Shown piece after piece: positions 26,324 to 34,888 of a DNA stretch of 64,000 nucleotides. Where the stretch lies: NCBI RefSeq assembly GCF_000426705.1, contig NZ_KE384556.1, positions 118,876-182,875 on the forward strand, written 5' to 3'. Numbering within the stretch: the stretch's first letter is position 1; each line of letters starts with the position of its first letter. The translations under genes and the position numbers were made by a program. The notes under the pieces were generated by a model. It was given only the letters and a program-made list of their open reading frames with translations, was not told the DNA's origin and did not search any database. Source of the DNA: Spirochaeta cellobiosiphila DSM 17781. Lineage in GTDB: Bacteria; Spirochaetota; Spirochaetia; DSM-17781.

Positions 26324-27172
26324 TTATTTGATGCTTCCTGCGGTGATTCCACGGCTCAATGTCCTTTGAAAGAAAATAAAGAAAATGAGACAGGGTAACA
26401 TTCCCAACAGGGCAGAAGCACTGGCAGTTGTAACATCCATATTGTGTTGGCCCTGGGTAAGTGATATAGCAATAGGGACCGTTTGATTGCTGTTGGATAT
26501 GAGTAATATCAAGGGGAGAAAGAACTCATTCCATGTCCATATAAAGAAAAAAGTGAACAACACAGACAAGCTGGGTGCTGAGATAGGGGCCACGATACTG
26601 AAGAGTATTTTAGGCTTGCTAGCCCCGTCAACCAATGCGGCTTCTACTAAGGAAGTGGGAAAAGAATGAAATACATTGGTCAAAAGGAAGGTTCCAAAAG
26701 CAGCTTGTATAGCCGTAAAGATGATGATAACAGCTGTTTTGGTATCATAGAGTCCTATACCCTTAGTCAGATAATATAAAGGATAAACCAAAGATTCATG
26801 GGGCAATGTATTAGCTATGATAAAAAAGATTAAGAAAAAGTATCGCCCTTTAACTTTTCCAATTCCCAAAGCAAAGGCATTCAACATGGAGATAAGCACA
26901 GCAAACACAGCCACCGAGAGGCTAATAACCAAACTATTCCACAACTTTTCATGAAAACTAACCCTCTGCCAAAAGGCAATTATACTACCAAAGTAGATCT
27001 CGTGAGGCAAAGCCATTGGACCATTGGCGGCATATTCTGCGGGTGTTTTGATCGAATTAATGATCACTATTAAAAAAGGAAAGAGCATCACAAATAAGAG
27101 AAGAAGTAAAAAGAGAACAGTCACTAACTTCGTTAGTTTAGAGATAGTTCCCATTAAGCTGACCTGGTTCAT
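26324..27172 (-). CDS. CUT1 ABC sugar permease, MalG-like
   Basis: A 282-residue inner-membrane permease with about six helices. The EAA loop is EAALVDGASKPKILFSIVAPISAP. The C-terminus (QRTLSRGITAGSIK) matches MalG-type permeases. It pairs with the MalF-like gene upstream (4-base overlap) to carry alpha-xylosides or related glycosides into the cytoplasm. No ATPase gene is in the operon, so a shared MsmK/UgpC-type ATPase elsewhere must energise it. Confidence 0.92.
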   Translation of the reverse strand: MNQVSLMGTISKLTKLVTVLFLLLLLFVMLFPFLIVIINSIKTPAEYAANGPMALPHEIYFGSIIAFWQRVSFHEKLWNSLVISLSVAVFAVLISMLNAFALGIGKVKGRYFFLIFFIIANTLPHESLVYPLYYLTKGIGLYDTKTAVIIIFTAIQAAFGTFLLTNVFHSFPTSLVEAALVDGASKPKILFSIVAPISAPSLSVLFTFFFIWTWNEFFLPLILLISNSNQTVPIAISLTQGQHNMDVTTASASALLGMLPCLIFFIFFQRTLSRGITAGSIK

Positions 27173-28068
27173 ACTCCACTCTCCTTTTCCTGCTTGAACT
27201 GTATTCTGATAAACACTAAAGTCAGGAGTAATATCAAAGTAGTCATAACAGTAGATATGGCTGAACCATATCCAACTTTGGCTTTTTCAAAGAAGTTCTG
27301 ATAAGCAAAATAAGAAGGAACTAAGGTGGCATGTCCTGGACCACCTCTTGTTAATACGAAGATCTGAGCAAAAATCTTTAAAGCATGGATAGTTGTCGTA
27401 AGGACGACCACACTTATCTCTGGAAAGATCAAAACCATAATAATCTTAAAACGCTGAAACCAATTGGCTCCATCAATCAAGGCAGCTTCCAGGATTTGCG
27501 GATCTACCCTCTGCATAGCAGACATGAAGATAACTAAAGGATAGCCCAATTGAAACCAGATCATAATCATCATGACACTGGGAAGGGCGGTTGCTTTCTC
27601 CCCTAACCAATTGTGAGTAAACTGAGAAAGACCACCATTATCGAGAAGCCAATTTAAGGCTCCATAATTTGGATTCAAGATCCATCCCCATACCACACCG
27701 GCAATAGCTACAGGTAATATCTGGGGAAGATAGTATCCTGCTCTTAGTACACTTGTTAAGCTATGGCTTATTTTGACACTCACATAATCAAATAAGAGTA
27801 CAGCTAACATAAGGCCTCCCAAAGTGGGAACAACAACGACAGAAAATATCATAGCCACGTTATTCCTAAAAGAAGCCCAAAATATTTTATCAGTTAAGAC
27901 GGCTTTATAATTGCTTAAACCGACCCACTCCATTTTTCCAATTCCATTCCACTTGGTTAGACTTATTCCTATATTCATGAGAAAGGGAATTCCTATGATT
28001 AAAAGGAATAAGATAAGACCAGGTATGAGAAAATAATAATATCCACGGTTAATGTCTTTTGTTGGCAT
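27169..28068 (-). CDS. CUT1 ABC sugar permease, MalF-like
   Basis: A 299-residue inner-membrane permease with six helices and EAA loop EAALIDGANWFQRFKIIMVLIF. Starts with a short basic segment then LIPGLILFLLIIGIPF. It overlaps the MalG-like gene by four bases and follows the binding-protein gene by 56 bp. AAGGA lies five bases before the ATG. Substrate specificity is inferred from the alpha-xylosidase at the operon's end. Confidence 0.92.
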   Translation of the reverse strand: MPTKDINRGYYYFLIPGLILFLLIIGIPFLMNIGISLTKWNGIGKMEWVGLSNYKAVLTDKIFWASFRNNVAMIFSVVVVPTLGGLMLAVLLFDYVSVKISHSLTSVLRAGYYLPQILPVAIAGVVWGWILNPNYGALNWLLDNGGLSQFTHNWLGEKATALPSVMMIMIWFQLGYPLVIFMSAMQRVDPQILEAALIDGANWFQRFKIIMVLIFPEISVVVLTTTIHALKIFAQIFVLTRGGPGHATLVPSYFAYQNFFEKAKVGYGSAISTVMTTLILLLTLVFIRIQFKQEKESGV

Positions 28069-28124
28069 AATATTCCTTAGTACAGAATCCTTCCCCTTTC
28101 ATTCAAAGGGAAGGATTAAATGAA

Positions 28125-29390
28125 TTAACGATTATAGTAAGCTTCTGATAAGCTTGAGAGAACTTCATCGACAGACTTGTCTTGACTCATCAAGTTCTGA
28201 ACTTCCGCTACAAGGGTGTCATAGTAACCTGGCACAGGCCAATCGGGATAAAAAGCCAATCCATCTTTGTCAATGATGGCGTTAAAGCCTGCTATTAATT
28301 CCTTAATTTTAGGATCTTTGATTTGGGTAAGATCTGCATTAATGGGAATACCACCAGCATTTCCTAATAGAGTCTGAACATCCTGTTGTAAGGTAATGTC
28401 AATAAAATCATAGGCTAGTTCTTTGTTACTGGCTCCTTCGGGAACAATCCAGAGATTACCACCGGAACCTGGGTGAAATTGATTACCGGGAAAGATAAAG
28501 ACTCCCCAATCAAAGTCGGTGATTTCTTCCATAAACCGACCGAACCACCAACTACCACTAATCATGATAGGATTGGTTCCTCCTTCAAAAGCTAAGCCCA
28601 TGTCTTCTGCTTTCATACTTACAGCATCAGGACTCATATACCCCTTGTCCATCCATTCCACCATCTTATTAGCGCCATAGGTGAACTCTTTACCTTTAAA
28701 ATTAACATCCCCTTCATAAAGCTGATAAGAACGAAGCCATTTTGTATTGGCTTGGCTCAGGACCAATTCATAGAATACTTGTTGAGCAGGATATTCGGCA
28801 CCAGCAGTGGCTAAAGGAGTAATCCCGGAAGCGGCAAACTTATCCATCACTGCTTCAAACTCAGCTAAAGTCTTAGGAACTTTCACCCCTTGTTTCTTGA
28901 ACATGTCCTTGTTGTAGTAGACCATGACATATTCCCCATAATTGGTAACGCCATACAGATTACCAGAACCCATGACCCCATCAGAATAACGGCTAGTTAA
29001 TGCCAAACTGGAGCCAAGAATATCATCCCATCCCCTTTCTTGGGCTACAGAGGACAAGTCCGTTAGCAATCCTTGACTGGATAAAAGTCCAGCGGTGGCA
29101 TTACCTTTGTTATATTCCAATATAGTAGGTGCTTCTTTTGAATTAAGAACCATTCCTGCTGTTTGTCTGATTTGTTCAAAACCTTTTTCTTCAAAATCCA
29201 GCGTTACACCAGGATGTGTTTCTTCGAACTGTCGCATCGCCTCTGCCCATGCTTTACCCATAGCTCCTGTTTCTGATTCATAGTGCCACACCTGAAAGCT
29301 ATTACTGCTTTCCTGGGAACCATTAGCGTATAGGGAAAAACCTAAAGAAATGCAGAGAAACATTAGGACAGTGAATCTTGTTTTAGCCAT
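28125..29390 (-). CDS. ABC sugar-binding protein (SBP family 1)
   Basis: A 421-residue periplasmic solute-binding protein. Signal peptide residues 1-24 (MFLCISLGFSLYANGSQ), then FQVWHYESE, the GVTNYGEYVMVYYNKDMFKK domain typical of family 1, and GGNLWIVPEGASNKELAYDFI in the C-lobe. It delivers an alpha-xyloside or other oligosaccharide to the permeases. A LacI-type operator lies 38 bp before the start codon. Leading position in the operon fits the high expression usual for binding proteins. Confidence 0.93.
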   Translation of the reverse strand: MAKTRFTVLMFLCISLGFSLYANGSQESSNSFQVWHYESETGAMGKAWAEAMRQFEETHPGVTLDFEEKGFEQIRQTAGMVLNSKEAPTILEYNKGNATAGLLSSQGLLTDLSSVAQERGWDDILGSSLALTSRYSDGVMGSGNLYGVTNYGEYVMVYYNKDMFKKQGVKVPKTLAEFEAVMDKFAASGITPLATAGAEYPAQQVFYELVLSQANTKWLRSYQLYEGDVNFKGKEFTYGANKMVEWMDKGYMSPDAVSMKAEDMGLAFEGGTNPIMISGSWWFGRFMEEITDFDWGVFIFPGNQFHPGSGGNLWIVPEGASNKELAYDFIDITLQQDVQTLLGNAGGIPINADLTQIKDPKIKELIAGFNAIIDKDGLAFYPDWPVPGYYDTLVAEVQNLMSQDKSVDEVLSSLSEAYYNR

Positions 29391-29427
29391 ACATATACCC
29401 TCACTGTATTAATTTCGCCTCGAATCA

Positions 29428-29441
29428 TCGAAACGTTTCAA
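29428..29441. promoter_or_regulatory. LacI-type operator of the alpha-xyloside operon
   Basis: TCGAAACGTTTCAA, with a perfect 10-bp palindrome GAAACGTTTC (29430-29439), is the form bound by LacI/CcpA-family regulators. It lies between the regulator gene and the binding-protein gene, and presumably is the site of the adjacent LacI protein. Confidence 0.75.
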
Positions 29442-29483
29442 TTAAGAATAAAACCCTCTTTCAAAATCTGTCAACAATTAATG

Positions 29484-30497
29484 TTAATTGATAACAGGAG
29501 TGCTTTCTTGGAGCTTAATAGAGGAAGGGACAAGGATAGGCTTATCTATAATTTCTTTTCCTTCAATCATTTGAATGAGATGTTTAATGCCTATATAACC
29601 TAGAGCCCTACTGGGGATTTCCATACAGGTTAGGGAAGGATTAAATAATTCTGTCACTTGTTGAGAACTCAGAAGAGTGATCAAGGATATATCATGGGGG
29701 ATATGTAAGCTCAGTTCGTTCATGGCTTTTATGACCCCGGGAATGGCTTTGTCATTCATAATAAGAACGATATCTATTTGAGGATTCAACTGATAGGCTT
29801 CTTTAAATACCTGGTATCCATCATTTTTGTTTGAATGAGCATGTCGTTCACTAAAACTCATACCTTTGGGTTGAGCATATTTTTTTAGATAATAAGGAAC
29901 CTTGACAGACGGTCCATATCCAATATCAGCCACAGCCTGAGACTGATTGATAAAGAGTATATTGTGGAACTTACCCTTAGCTAGATACTCCAGACAATCG
30001 ATGGACATTTTCTCAAAATCTATATCGACAACATTCTTTGGCTGGGCTTTTTCGCATTGCCCAATCAGAATGTAGGGGATGCTCTTATGTTGAAATAATT
30101 CCACCCTTTTATCATTTTCGTAGATTTCAAAAAGGATAAAACCATCAAATAACCTTTGATCAATGATTTCTTCAAGCTGACTGATGTCTTCAAAATTCTC
30201 AGATAAGAGAACAAGGTGGTAATTCATCTCCCGAGCCGCCTCAGCAGCTTTGGTAATCAATTCCATTTCAGTCATCCCCATACCCCGTTCTGGAGGATTC
30301 ATGATTAATGCTAATATTCTGGTTTTCTTCCCTGCCAGTCCTCTGGCCATAGGATTGGGCATGTAACCCAGCTCTTTCATGGCCGCTCTCACTTTGATCT
30401 TTACTTTATCAGATATAGGTCTGGCACCACTGATAACATAGGATACGGTGCTAACAGAAACTCCTGCCTTTTGTGCTATGTCTTTGATTGTTGCCAT
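29484..30497 (-). CDS. LacI-family transcriptional regulator
   Basis: A 337-residue repressor. N-terminal HTH and hinge helix: ATIKDIAQKAGVSVSTVSYV, then ISDKVKIKVRAAMKELGY, with MARGLAGKKTR in the hinge region. The periplasmic-binding-fold domain follows to the end. It probably represses the downstream binding-protein, permease and alpha-xylosidase genes via the palindrome at 29428-29441, released by an imported sugar. It is on the same strand and 93 bp upstream of the operon. Confidence 0.92.
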   Translation of the reverse strand: MATIKDIAQKAGVSVSTVSYVISGARPISDKVKIKVRAAMKELGYMPNPMARGLAGKKTRILALIMNPPERGMGMTEMELITKAAEAAREMNYHLVLLSENFEDISQLEEIIDQRLFDGFILFEIYENDKRVELFQHKSIPYILIGQCEKAQPKNVVDIDFEKMSIDCLEYLAKGKFHNILFINQSQAVADIGYGPSVKVPYYLKKYAQPKGMSFSERHAHSNKNDGYQVFKEAYQLNPQIDIVLIMNDKAIPGVIKAMNELSLHIPHDISLITLLSSQQVTELFNPSLTCMEIPSRALGYIGIKHLIQMIEGKEIIDKPILVPSSIKLQESTPVIN

Positions 30498-30573
30498 GAA
30501 TATCAGTCCTTTAATATGATCTGGAATTATTCATTAAAGTTCACATAACACAGTAAATCAAGAGGATTTTCAT

Positions 30574-30620
30574 AAAAAAAGAACTGTTAACACAAGCAAA
30601 TAGCACAGCATTAACAGTTC
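30574..30620 (-). terminator. Terminator of the M48 protease/ADH pair
   Basis: On the minus strand GAACTGTTAA, a 20-base loop, TTAACAGTTC, then TTTTTTT. Ten perfect pairs lie 20 bp after the protease stop codon. Confidence 0.85.
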
Positions 30621-30639
30621 CTTTGGCAAAGAAAACTTA

Positions 30640-32112
30640 CTAAATCTTAGCCTCATCCGCTAAGACCCGATCAATAAACTCAGAGTCTATCTGAAGCATA
30701 TAGGATAAATCATATAACATTTTTATGACTTTTCTATCTATTTCATCCTCCACGGAGCAAATAGGCAGCAATTCAAGAAGAAGGTTTCTCTTTTGTACAG
30801 GTGACAATATAATATTCATAGTGGAAGACAAACTTCTTAATTCTGCTTCGATGATTTCTTTATCTTTGTCTCCAAAAGCTTTAAGGGTGGAGGTAAATAC
30901 TTCTTCGCTTGTTAATGATTTTAGAGACTGAAGCTTGAAGTCTTCCCTTCTATGAGAAGTTCTTAATAGGATATATCCTGCTAGAAAGGTATACTTTTGA
31001 ATAAGATCGGGAAATTCAGACTCATCAGCTAATAAGGGGGGATCCATTAGAGATAGCATTTGTTTTATATCCTTCTCCATATCATCTCTAGAGAGGCTCC
31101 CGCCCTTCTGCCCTGACAATTGCCTATATACTTGACTCTTTTCATACAAATCCAGAGCTTTGATTCTTATGGGAATCAGGGGGTGAGTATAATACCAATA
31201 TTCTTCATTGGATGTATTATCACCTATCAGCGGAGAGATATCCCTTATGTTAAAGCTCCTGGAAGCTCTTATAGCATCTGGGTACAGTTTCTGAAAACTA
31301 CTAAATGCGGCCTTCAAGTTTTGGCAGCATAACAAACCTATACGATCAGCACTTATTTCTGCACTTCTTCTCCAGGAATATAGCTTCATCCTTTGGAAAG
31401 AGGATAAATAATCAATACCAATTTCCATCAAGTATTCAGTAGGATAATTATGGTGGGAGAATAGGGCATGTCCTAATTCATGTCCTATAACATTTGTTAG
31501 TTCCGCATGATTAAGCTTTTCCAATAGACCAGAAGAGAGAAAGATATGTACATTATTGTCCTTCAGAAGATAGGAAAAAGCTCGCATTTTTTCGTCCTCG
31601 TAGACATATAACTCTATATCCCTTTTAAAGCCGAGGATATCCCTACACTTCTCCCCTATTTTATATATATCCGGGGAGGATTCCGAAGTTAATCTCACAC
31701 TTACTTCTAATCTCTTCTTATTTGGTTGTAAGGAGATAATTACGTCTTCCTTTTGGCGCAAGGCCAATCCCAAGTCCGGATCTTGTTCAAAACCAAGCAA
31801 ATAATCTCTATCCCCCTCATACACAACTCGATCCAAATTCAGAGAACATAAATCCTTTTGATAAATAAGGATTTCACTATAAAGAGCTTTATGCTTTGAC
31901 TGAAAAGTCGTGGATAATTTTTCGATATTGTCCTGTAGTTGACGACTAAGCCTTTCAACAAGAGCGCTATCATTCTTCTGTTGGGCTTCCTTTATCTGGT
32001 CTAGAAATTGCTCTTGAATTAAAGCAGCTAATTGCTGATACTCCCTATTTAGCGATTCCATATTTGTTGACTTAAATGTTATGTCCACCACGACCTCATA
32101 TGAGTCTATCAT
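30640..32112 (-). CDS. M48-family metallopeptidase, apparently cytoplasmic
   Basis: A 490-residue zinc protease with HELGHALFSHH (HExxH at 211-215) and the third-ligand segment SAEISADRIGLL (Glu252). Unlike HtpX or Ste24 relatives it has no membrane helices and no signal peptide. The N-terminal ~150 residues are coiled-coil-like (LIQEQFLDQIKEAQQKNDSA) followed by strands. The start is three bases after the stop of the ADH gene, indicating co-transcription, although a link between the two functions is not evident. Substrates unknown. Confidence 0.85.
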   Translation of the reverse strand: MIDSYEVVVDITFKSTNMESLNREYQQLAALIQEQFLDQIKEAQQKNDSALVERLSRQLQDNIEKLSTTFQSKHKALYSEILIYQKDLCSLNLDRVVYEGDRDYLLGFEQDPDLGLALRQKEDVIISLQPNKKRLEVSVRLTSESSPDIYKIGEKCRDILGFKRDIELYVYEDEKMRAFSYLLKDNNVHIFLSSGLLEKLNHAELTNVIGHELGHALFSHHNYPTEYLMEIGIDYLSSFQRMKLYSWRRSAEISADRIGLLCCQNLKAAFSSFQKLYPDAIRASRSFNIRDISPLIGDNTSNEEYWYYTHPLIPIRIKALDLYEKSQVYRQLSGQKGGSLSRDDMEKDIKQMLSLMDPPLLADESEFPDLIQKYTFLAGYILLRTSHRREDFKLQSLKSLTSEEVFTSTLKAFGDKDKEIIEAELRSLSSTMNIILSPVQKRNLLLELLPICSVEDEIDRKVIKMLYDLSYMLQIDSEFIDRVLADEAKI

Positions 32113-32115
32113 TAA

Positions 32116-33297
32116 CTATTGGGAAGCCAATCTATAGATAGCTTCCATATCCTGTGTTTGCAATACTTTAAAAGTTCCAATTGTTCGGGTCTTATCAAAG
32201 CTGCATTTTTGAGTTAGTTCCTTGATTTGATCATCTCGTATTTCTATATCCATTTCTTTTATACTGATGGGCATATTAATGGAATGGAAAAAGTCTTCCA
32301 TAGCCTTTATTGCATCAAGAGCGCCAGCTTCAGGATTAGATAAATTAAGGGGCAAACCAAATACATTCGTACCTAACTGAACAAAACGTTGAGGGTTTTC
32401 CTTATAAACATAACGGGCCCAACTACTCCAGATGGCAGCTAATCCAGCTCCATGGGTCACGCCGAACATACCACTTAATTCATGTTCCAGTTGATGACAG
32501 GCCCAGTCTCCAGAGACACCACATCCTGTTAATCCGTTATGGGATAAACTGGAGGCCCATAAGATTTCTGCCCTGGCATTATAATCCTGGGGATTGTCAA
32601 TAAGTGCTTTTCCATAATGAATAACAGTTTTTAAGAGACCCTCTGCTATCCTATCCGTAATATCCATGGACAAACCAGGGGAAAAATACCTTTCCAAGGT
32701 ATGCATCATTATATCCACAGTTCCAGCTGACGTCTGATAAGGGGGGACCGTATAGGTCAGTTCAGGATTCATTATCACAAATTGGCAACGGCTATAATCG
32801 GAGTTACATCCTCTCTTTAATTGTCCTTCTTCCTTGGTAATAACAGAAGAATTACTCATCTCACTTCCTGCTGCAGCAATGGTTAAGACTCCTCCAATAG
32901 GAAGGCAACCTTGAGGTGTTCTCTTTTTAGCATAAAAATCCCAGACATCACCTTCGTTAGTCACTCCATACCCAATAGCTTTGGCCGTATCAAAGACACT
33001 CCCTCCTCCTATGGCAAGGAGATAGTCAACACCTTGATCTTTACAGAGCTCAATGCCTTCATAAACCTTTGAGAGAACGGGATTAGGAACAACCCCACCC
33101 AACTCACAATAAGAGAGGTCCGAAGAGTCAAGAGATGCTTTTATCTTCCCTAGTAAACCAGAACGGACAACACTTCCTCCGCCGTAGAGAACAAGCACCT
33201 TTGTTCCACCATATTTTTTTATTGATTCCCCAACATGTTTTTCTGTATCTTTGCCAAACACAACTTCAGTGGGTGCGTAGTATTGAAAATTATTCAT
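32116..33297 (-). CDS. Iron-containing alcohol dehydrogenase, YqhD/BDH type
   Basis: A 393-residue group III dehydrogenase that reduces aldehydes with NAD(P)H. Seen: N-terminal YYAPTEVVFGKDTEKHVGE, the GGGSVVRSGL and IGGGSVFDTAKAIGYG nucleotide loops, and metal-ligand region (GTVDIMMHTLERYF, SHNGLTGCGVSGDWACHQLEHEL, VTHGAGLAAIWSSWARYV). The size and motifs fit NADPH-dependent butanol dehydrogenases, common for fermentative ethanol or butanol production or aldehyde detoxification. AAGGAG lies eight bases before the ATG, and a 14-bp palindrome lies upstream. Confidence 0.92.
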   Translation of the reverse strand: MNNFQYYAPTEVVFGKDTEKHVGESIKKYGGTKVLVLYGGGSVVRSGLLGKIKASLDSSDLSYCELGGVVPNPVLSKVYEGIELCKDQGVDYLLAIGGGSVFDTAKAIGYGVTNEGDVWDFYAKKRTPQGCLPIGGVLTIAAAGSEMSNSSVITKEEGQLKRGCNSDYSRCQFVIMNPELTYTVPPYQTSAGTVDIMMHTLERYFSPGLSMDITDRIAEGLLKTVIHYGKALIDNPQDYNARAEILWASSLSHNGLTGCGVSGDWACHQLEHELSGMFGVTHGAGLAAIWSSWARYVYKENPQRFVQLGTNVFGLPLNLSNPEAGALDAIKAMEDFFHSINMPISIKEMDIEIRDDQIKELTQKCSFDKTRTIGTFKVLQTQDMEAIYRLASQ

Positions 33298-33330
33298 CCA
33301 TTCAGCTCCTTAAACTAATTACTATCCAAG

Positions 33331-33344
33331 CTATTCTAGAATAG
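33331..33344. promoter_or_regulatory. 14-bp palindrome upstream of the ADH gene
   Basis: CTATTCTAGAATAG is a perfect palindrome located 33 bp before the dehydrogenase start. Its place suggests an operator. No regulator gene is adjacent, so it cannot be assigned. Confidence 0.4.
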
Positions 33345-33434
33345 GAAATAGAAGGACTCAAGACGTATTGGTTTTTAATAAATTTGTTTAATTTTCCCTA
33401 TCGACTGTGCTACATTAATACTCGAGGTAAAACT

Positions 33435-34031
33435 ATGAATAAAAAATATTTAGTTACGTTAACCCTTAGTCTATTATTTATATGGCCCTTAGCCGCTATT
33501 GATACAAGCAAAATTGAAACAGGCTTTTTGTTTAGCACATCTGACATATCCTTAGATCTGGAAGGTTATGAAGGTGGTCTGGGAATCAAGTGGCTATATG
33601 AAAACATGGCCCTAAGGACATCTGCTCATCTTCTCCTCGATTATTCAACAGACAATGATCCAGGAATCAGTGAACAAGGTTGGGGCTTAGGAACGACTTT
33701 TGAATGGCACTTCAAGGAAGGACGTGTCTCTCCCTACACAGGATTTGGTCTATGCTATGATCACAGTAGTGAAAAGATCCAAACAGATAGTACCAACTGG
33801 ACAGAAGACATTATGGACAAGGTGACTTTTGGGCCTATTCTAGGTGGAGAGCTTACAGTACTGGATAATGTATCTCTGTTTGCAGAGTATCAGTTAGCTA
33901 TGATATTTGAATGGCCAACCAAAAAAACAACAACCGATAACAATACCAAAACAACTAAGGAAGACGAAGGTTGGCTCCTGGATCTTGGTTTAGGCAATCA
34001 AGGGATGTTAGGCATTGTCATCTACTTTTAG
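33435..34031 (+). CDS. Outer-membrane beta-barrel protein
   Basis: A 198-residue protein with a signal peptide (MNKKYLVTLTLSLLFIWPLA|AIDT) and a mature part of short amphipathic strands and loops: GWGLGTTFEWHFKEGRVSPY, TGFGLCYDHSS, VTFGPILGGELTVLDNVSLF, AEYQLAMIFEW, and a C-terminal strand ending IVIYF, the usual terminal aromatic. This matches small OmpW/OmpA-like barrels. Start 33435 is chosen because GAGGT precedes it and a signal peptide follows at once. It is probably co-transcribed with the deacetylase 41 bp downstream. Confidence 0.8.
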   Translation: MNKKYLVTLTLSLLFIWPLAAIDTSKIETGFLFSTSDISLDLEGYEGGLGIKWLYENMALRTSAHLLLDYSTDNDPGISEQGWGLGTTFEWHFKEGRVSPYTGFGLCYDHSSEKIQTDSTNWTEDIMDKVTFGPILGGELTVLDNVSLFAEYQLAMIFEWPTKKTTTDNNTKTTKEDEGWLLDLGLGNQGMLGIVIYF

Positions 34032-34072
34032 AACGGTAGAGAGCCTGAAAAATACTTAATAAGGAAGCTACA

Positions 34073-34888
34073 ATGCAGAACATCACTTATTGTTTTCCTA
34101 ATGGAAAAACGAAGGTTTTAACTTTAAGTTATGATGATGGAAAGATTTATGACAAACCTTTTCTGGAAATAATCAACAAATACAATATTAAGTGTACCTT
34201 CAACATCAATTCAGGATTGTGGGGACAAGATGAAGGTTATGGCTTAAGAATTGCCAAGGAAGATATTCTATCTACCTATGAAGGACATGAATTAGCGGTT
34301 CATAGCTTAACCCATCCTACATTGACCCGTTTACCAAAGGAACAGATCGTCCGTCAAATACTGGATGATAGAGAAAACATTGAACAAATCTTGGGCAGGA
34401 CGGTTAGAGGCTTGGCCTATCCCAATGTGGATGGTTTTAATGATCAGATAAAAAGTCTACTCCCCCATTTGGGGATAGCTTATGGTCGTGTTACAGGATG
34501 TACGGAAAACTTCCTTATGCCCAAGGACTATTATCAATGGCAGTTTACCTGTGATCATAGACATGGGCTCATACAACATGCACAGGACTTTATAGCACTC
34601 AATAAACCCCAGTACCTCTATATGTTAAGTGTTTATGGACATAGTGTAGATTTTGAGAAGGACAAAGCCTGGGGCATTTTAAGAGATTTCTGTGAGATTG
34701 TTTATAATCAGAAAGACATCTGGTATGCCACCAATATTATGGTGGTGGATTATTTAAAAGCTCTGGACAATCTACGTTTTGCTGTTGATGGTTCCTTTGT
34801 TGAGAACCCTAATGCCCTCGACTTATGGATAAATAAGGGAGGACGGATAATCAGAGTAGAACCTGGTAAAACTACTTCTTTGATCTAG
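34073..34888 (+). CDS. Polysaccharide deacetylase-family protein (NodB fold)
   Basis: A 271-residue protein with the CE4 layout: LSYDDGKIYDKPF (the two Asp), HELAVHSLTHPTL (metal-binding His-x3-His), GLAYPNVDGF and a late LYMLSVYGHSVD. No signal peptide, so it acts inside the cell or on a small substrate rather than on envelope polymer. Its 3' end overlaps the convergent FGGY kinase by 17 bp. The enzyme's substrate is unknown; removing acetyl groups from an imported amino sugar is possible. Confidence 0.83.
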   Translation: MQNITYCFPNGKTKVLTLSYDDGKIYDKPFLEIINKYNIKCTFNINSGLWGQDEGYGLRIAKEDILSTYEGHELAVHSLTHPTLTRLPKEQIVRQILDDRENIEQILGRTVRGLAYPNVDGFNDQIKSLLPHLGIAYGRVTGCTENFLMPKDYYQWQFTCDHRHGLIQHAQDFIALNKPQYLYMLSVYGHSVDFEKDKAWGILRDFCEIVYNQKDIWYATNIMVVDYLKALDNLRFAVDGSFVENPNALDLWINKGGRIIRVEPGKTTSLI

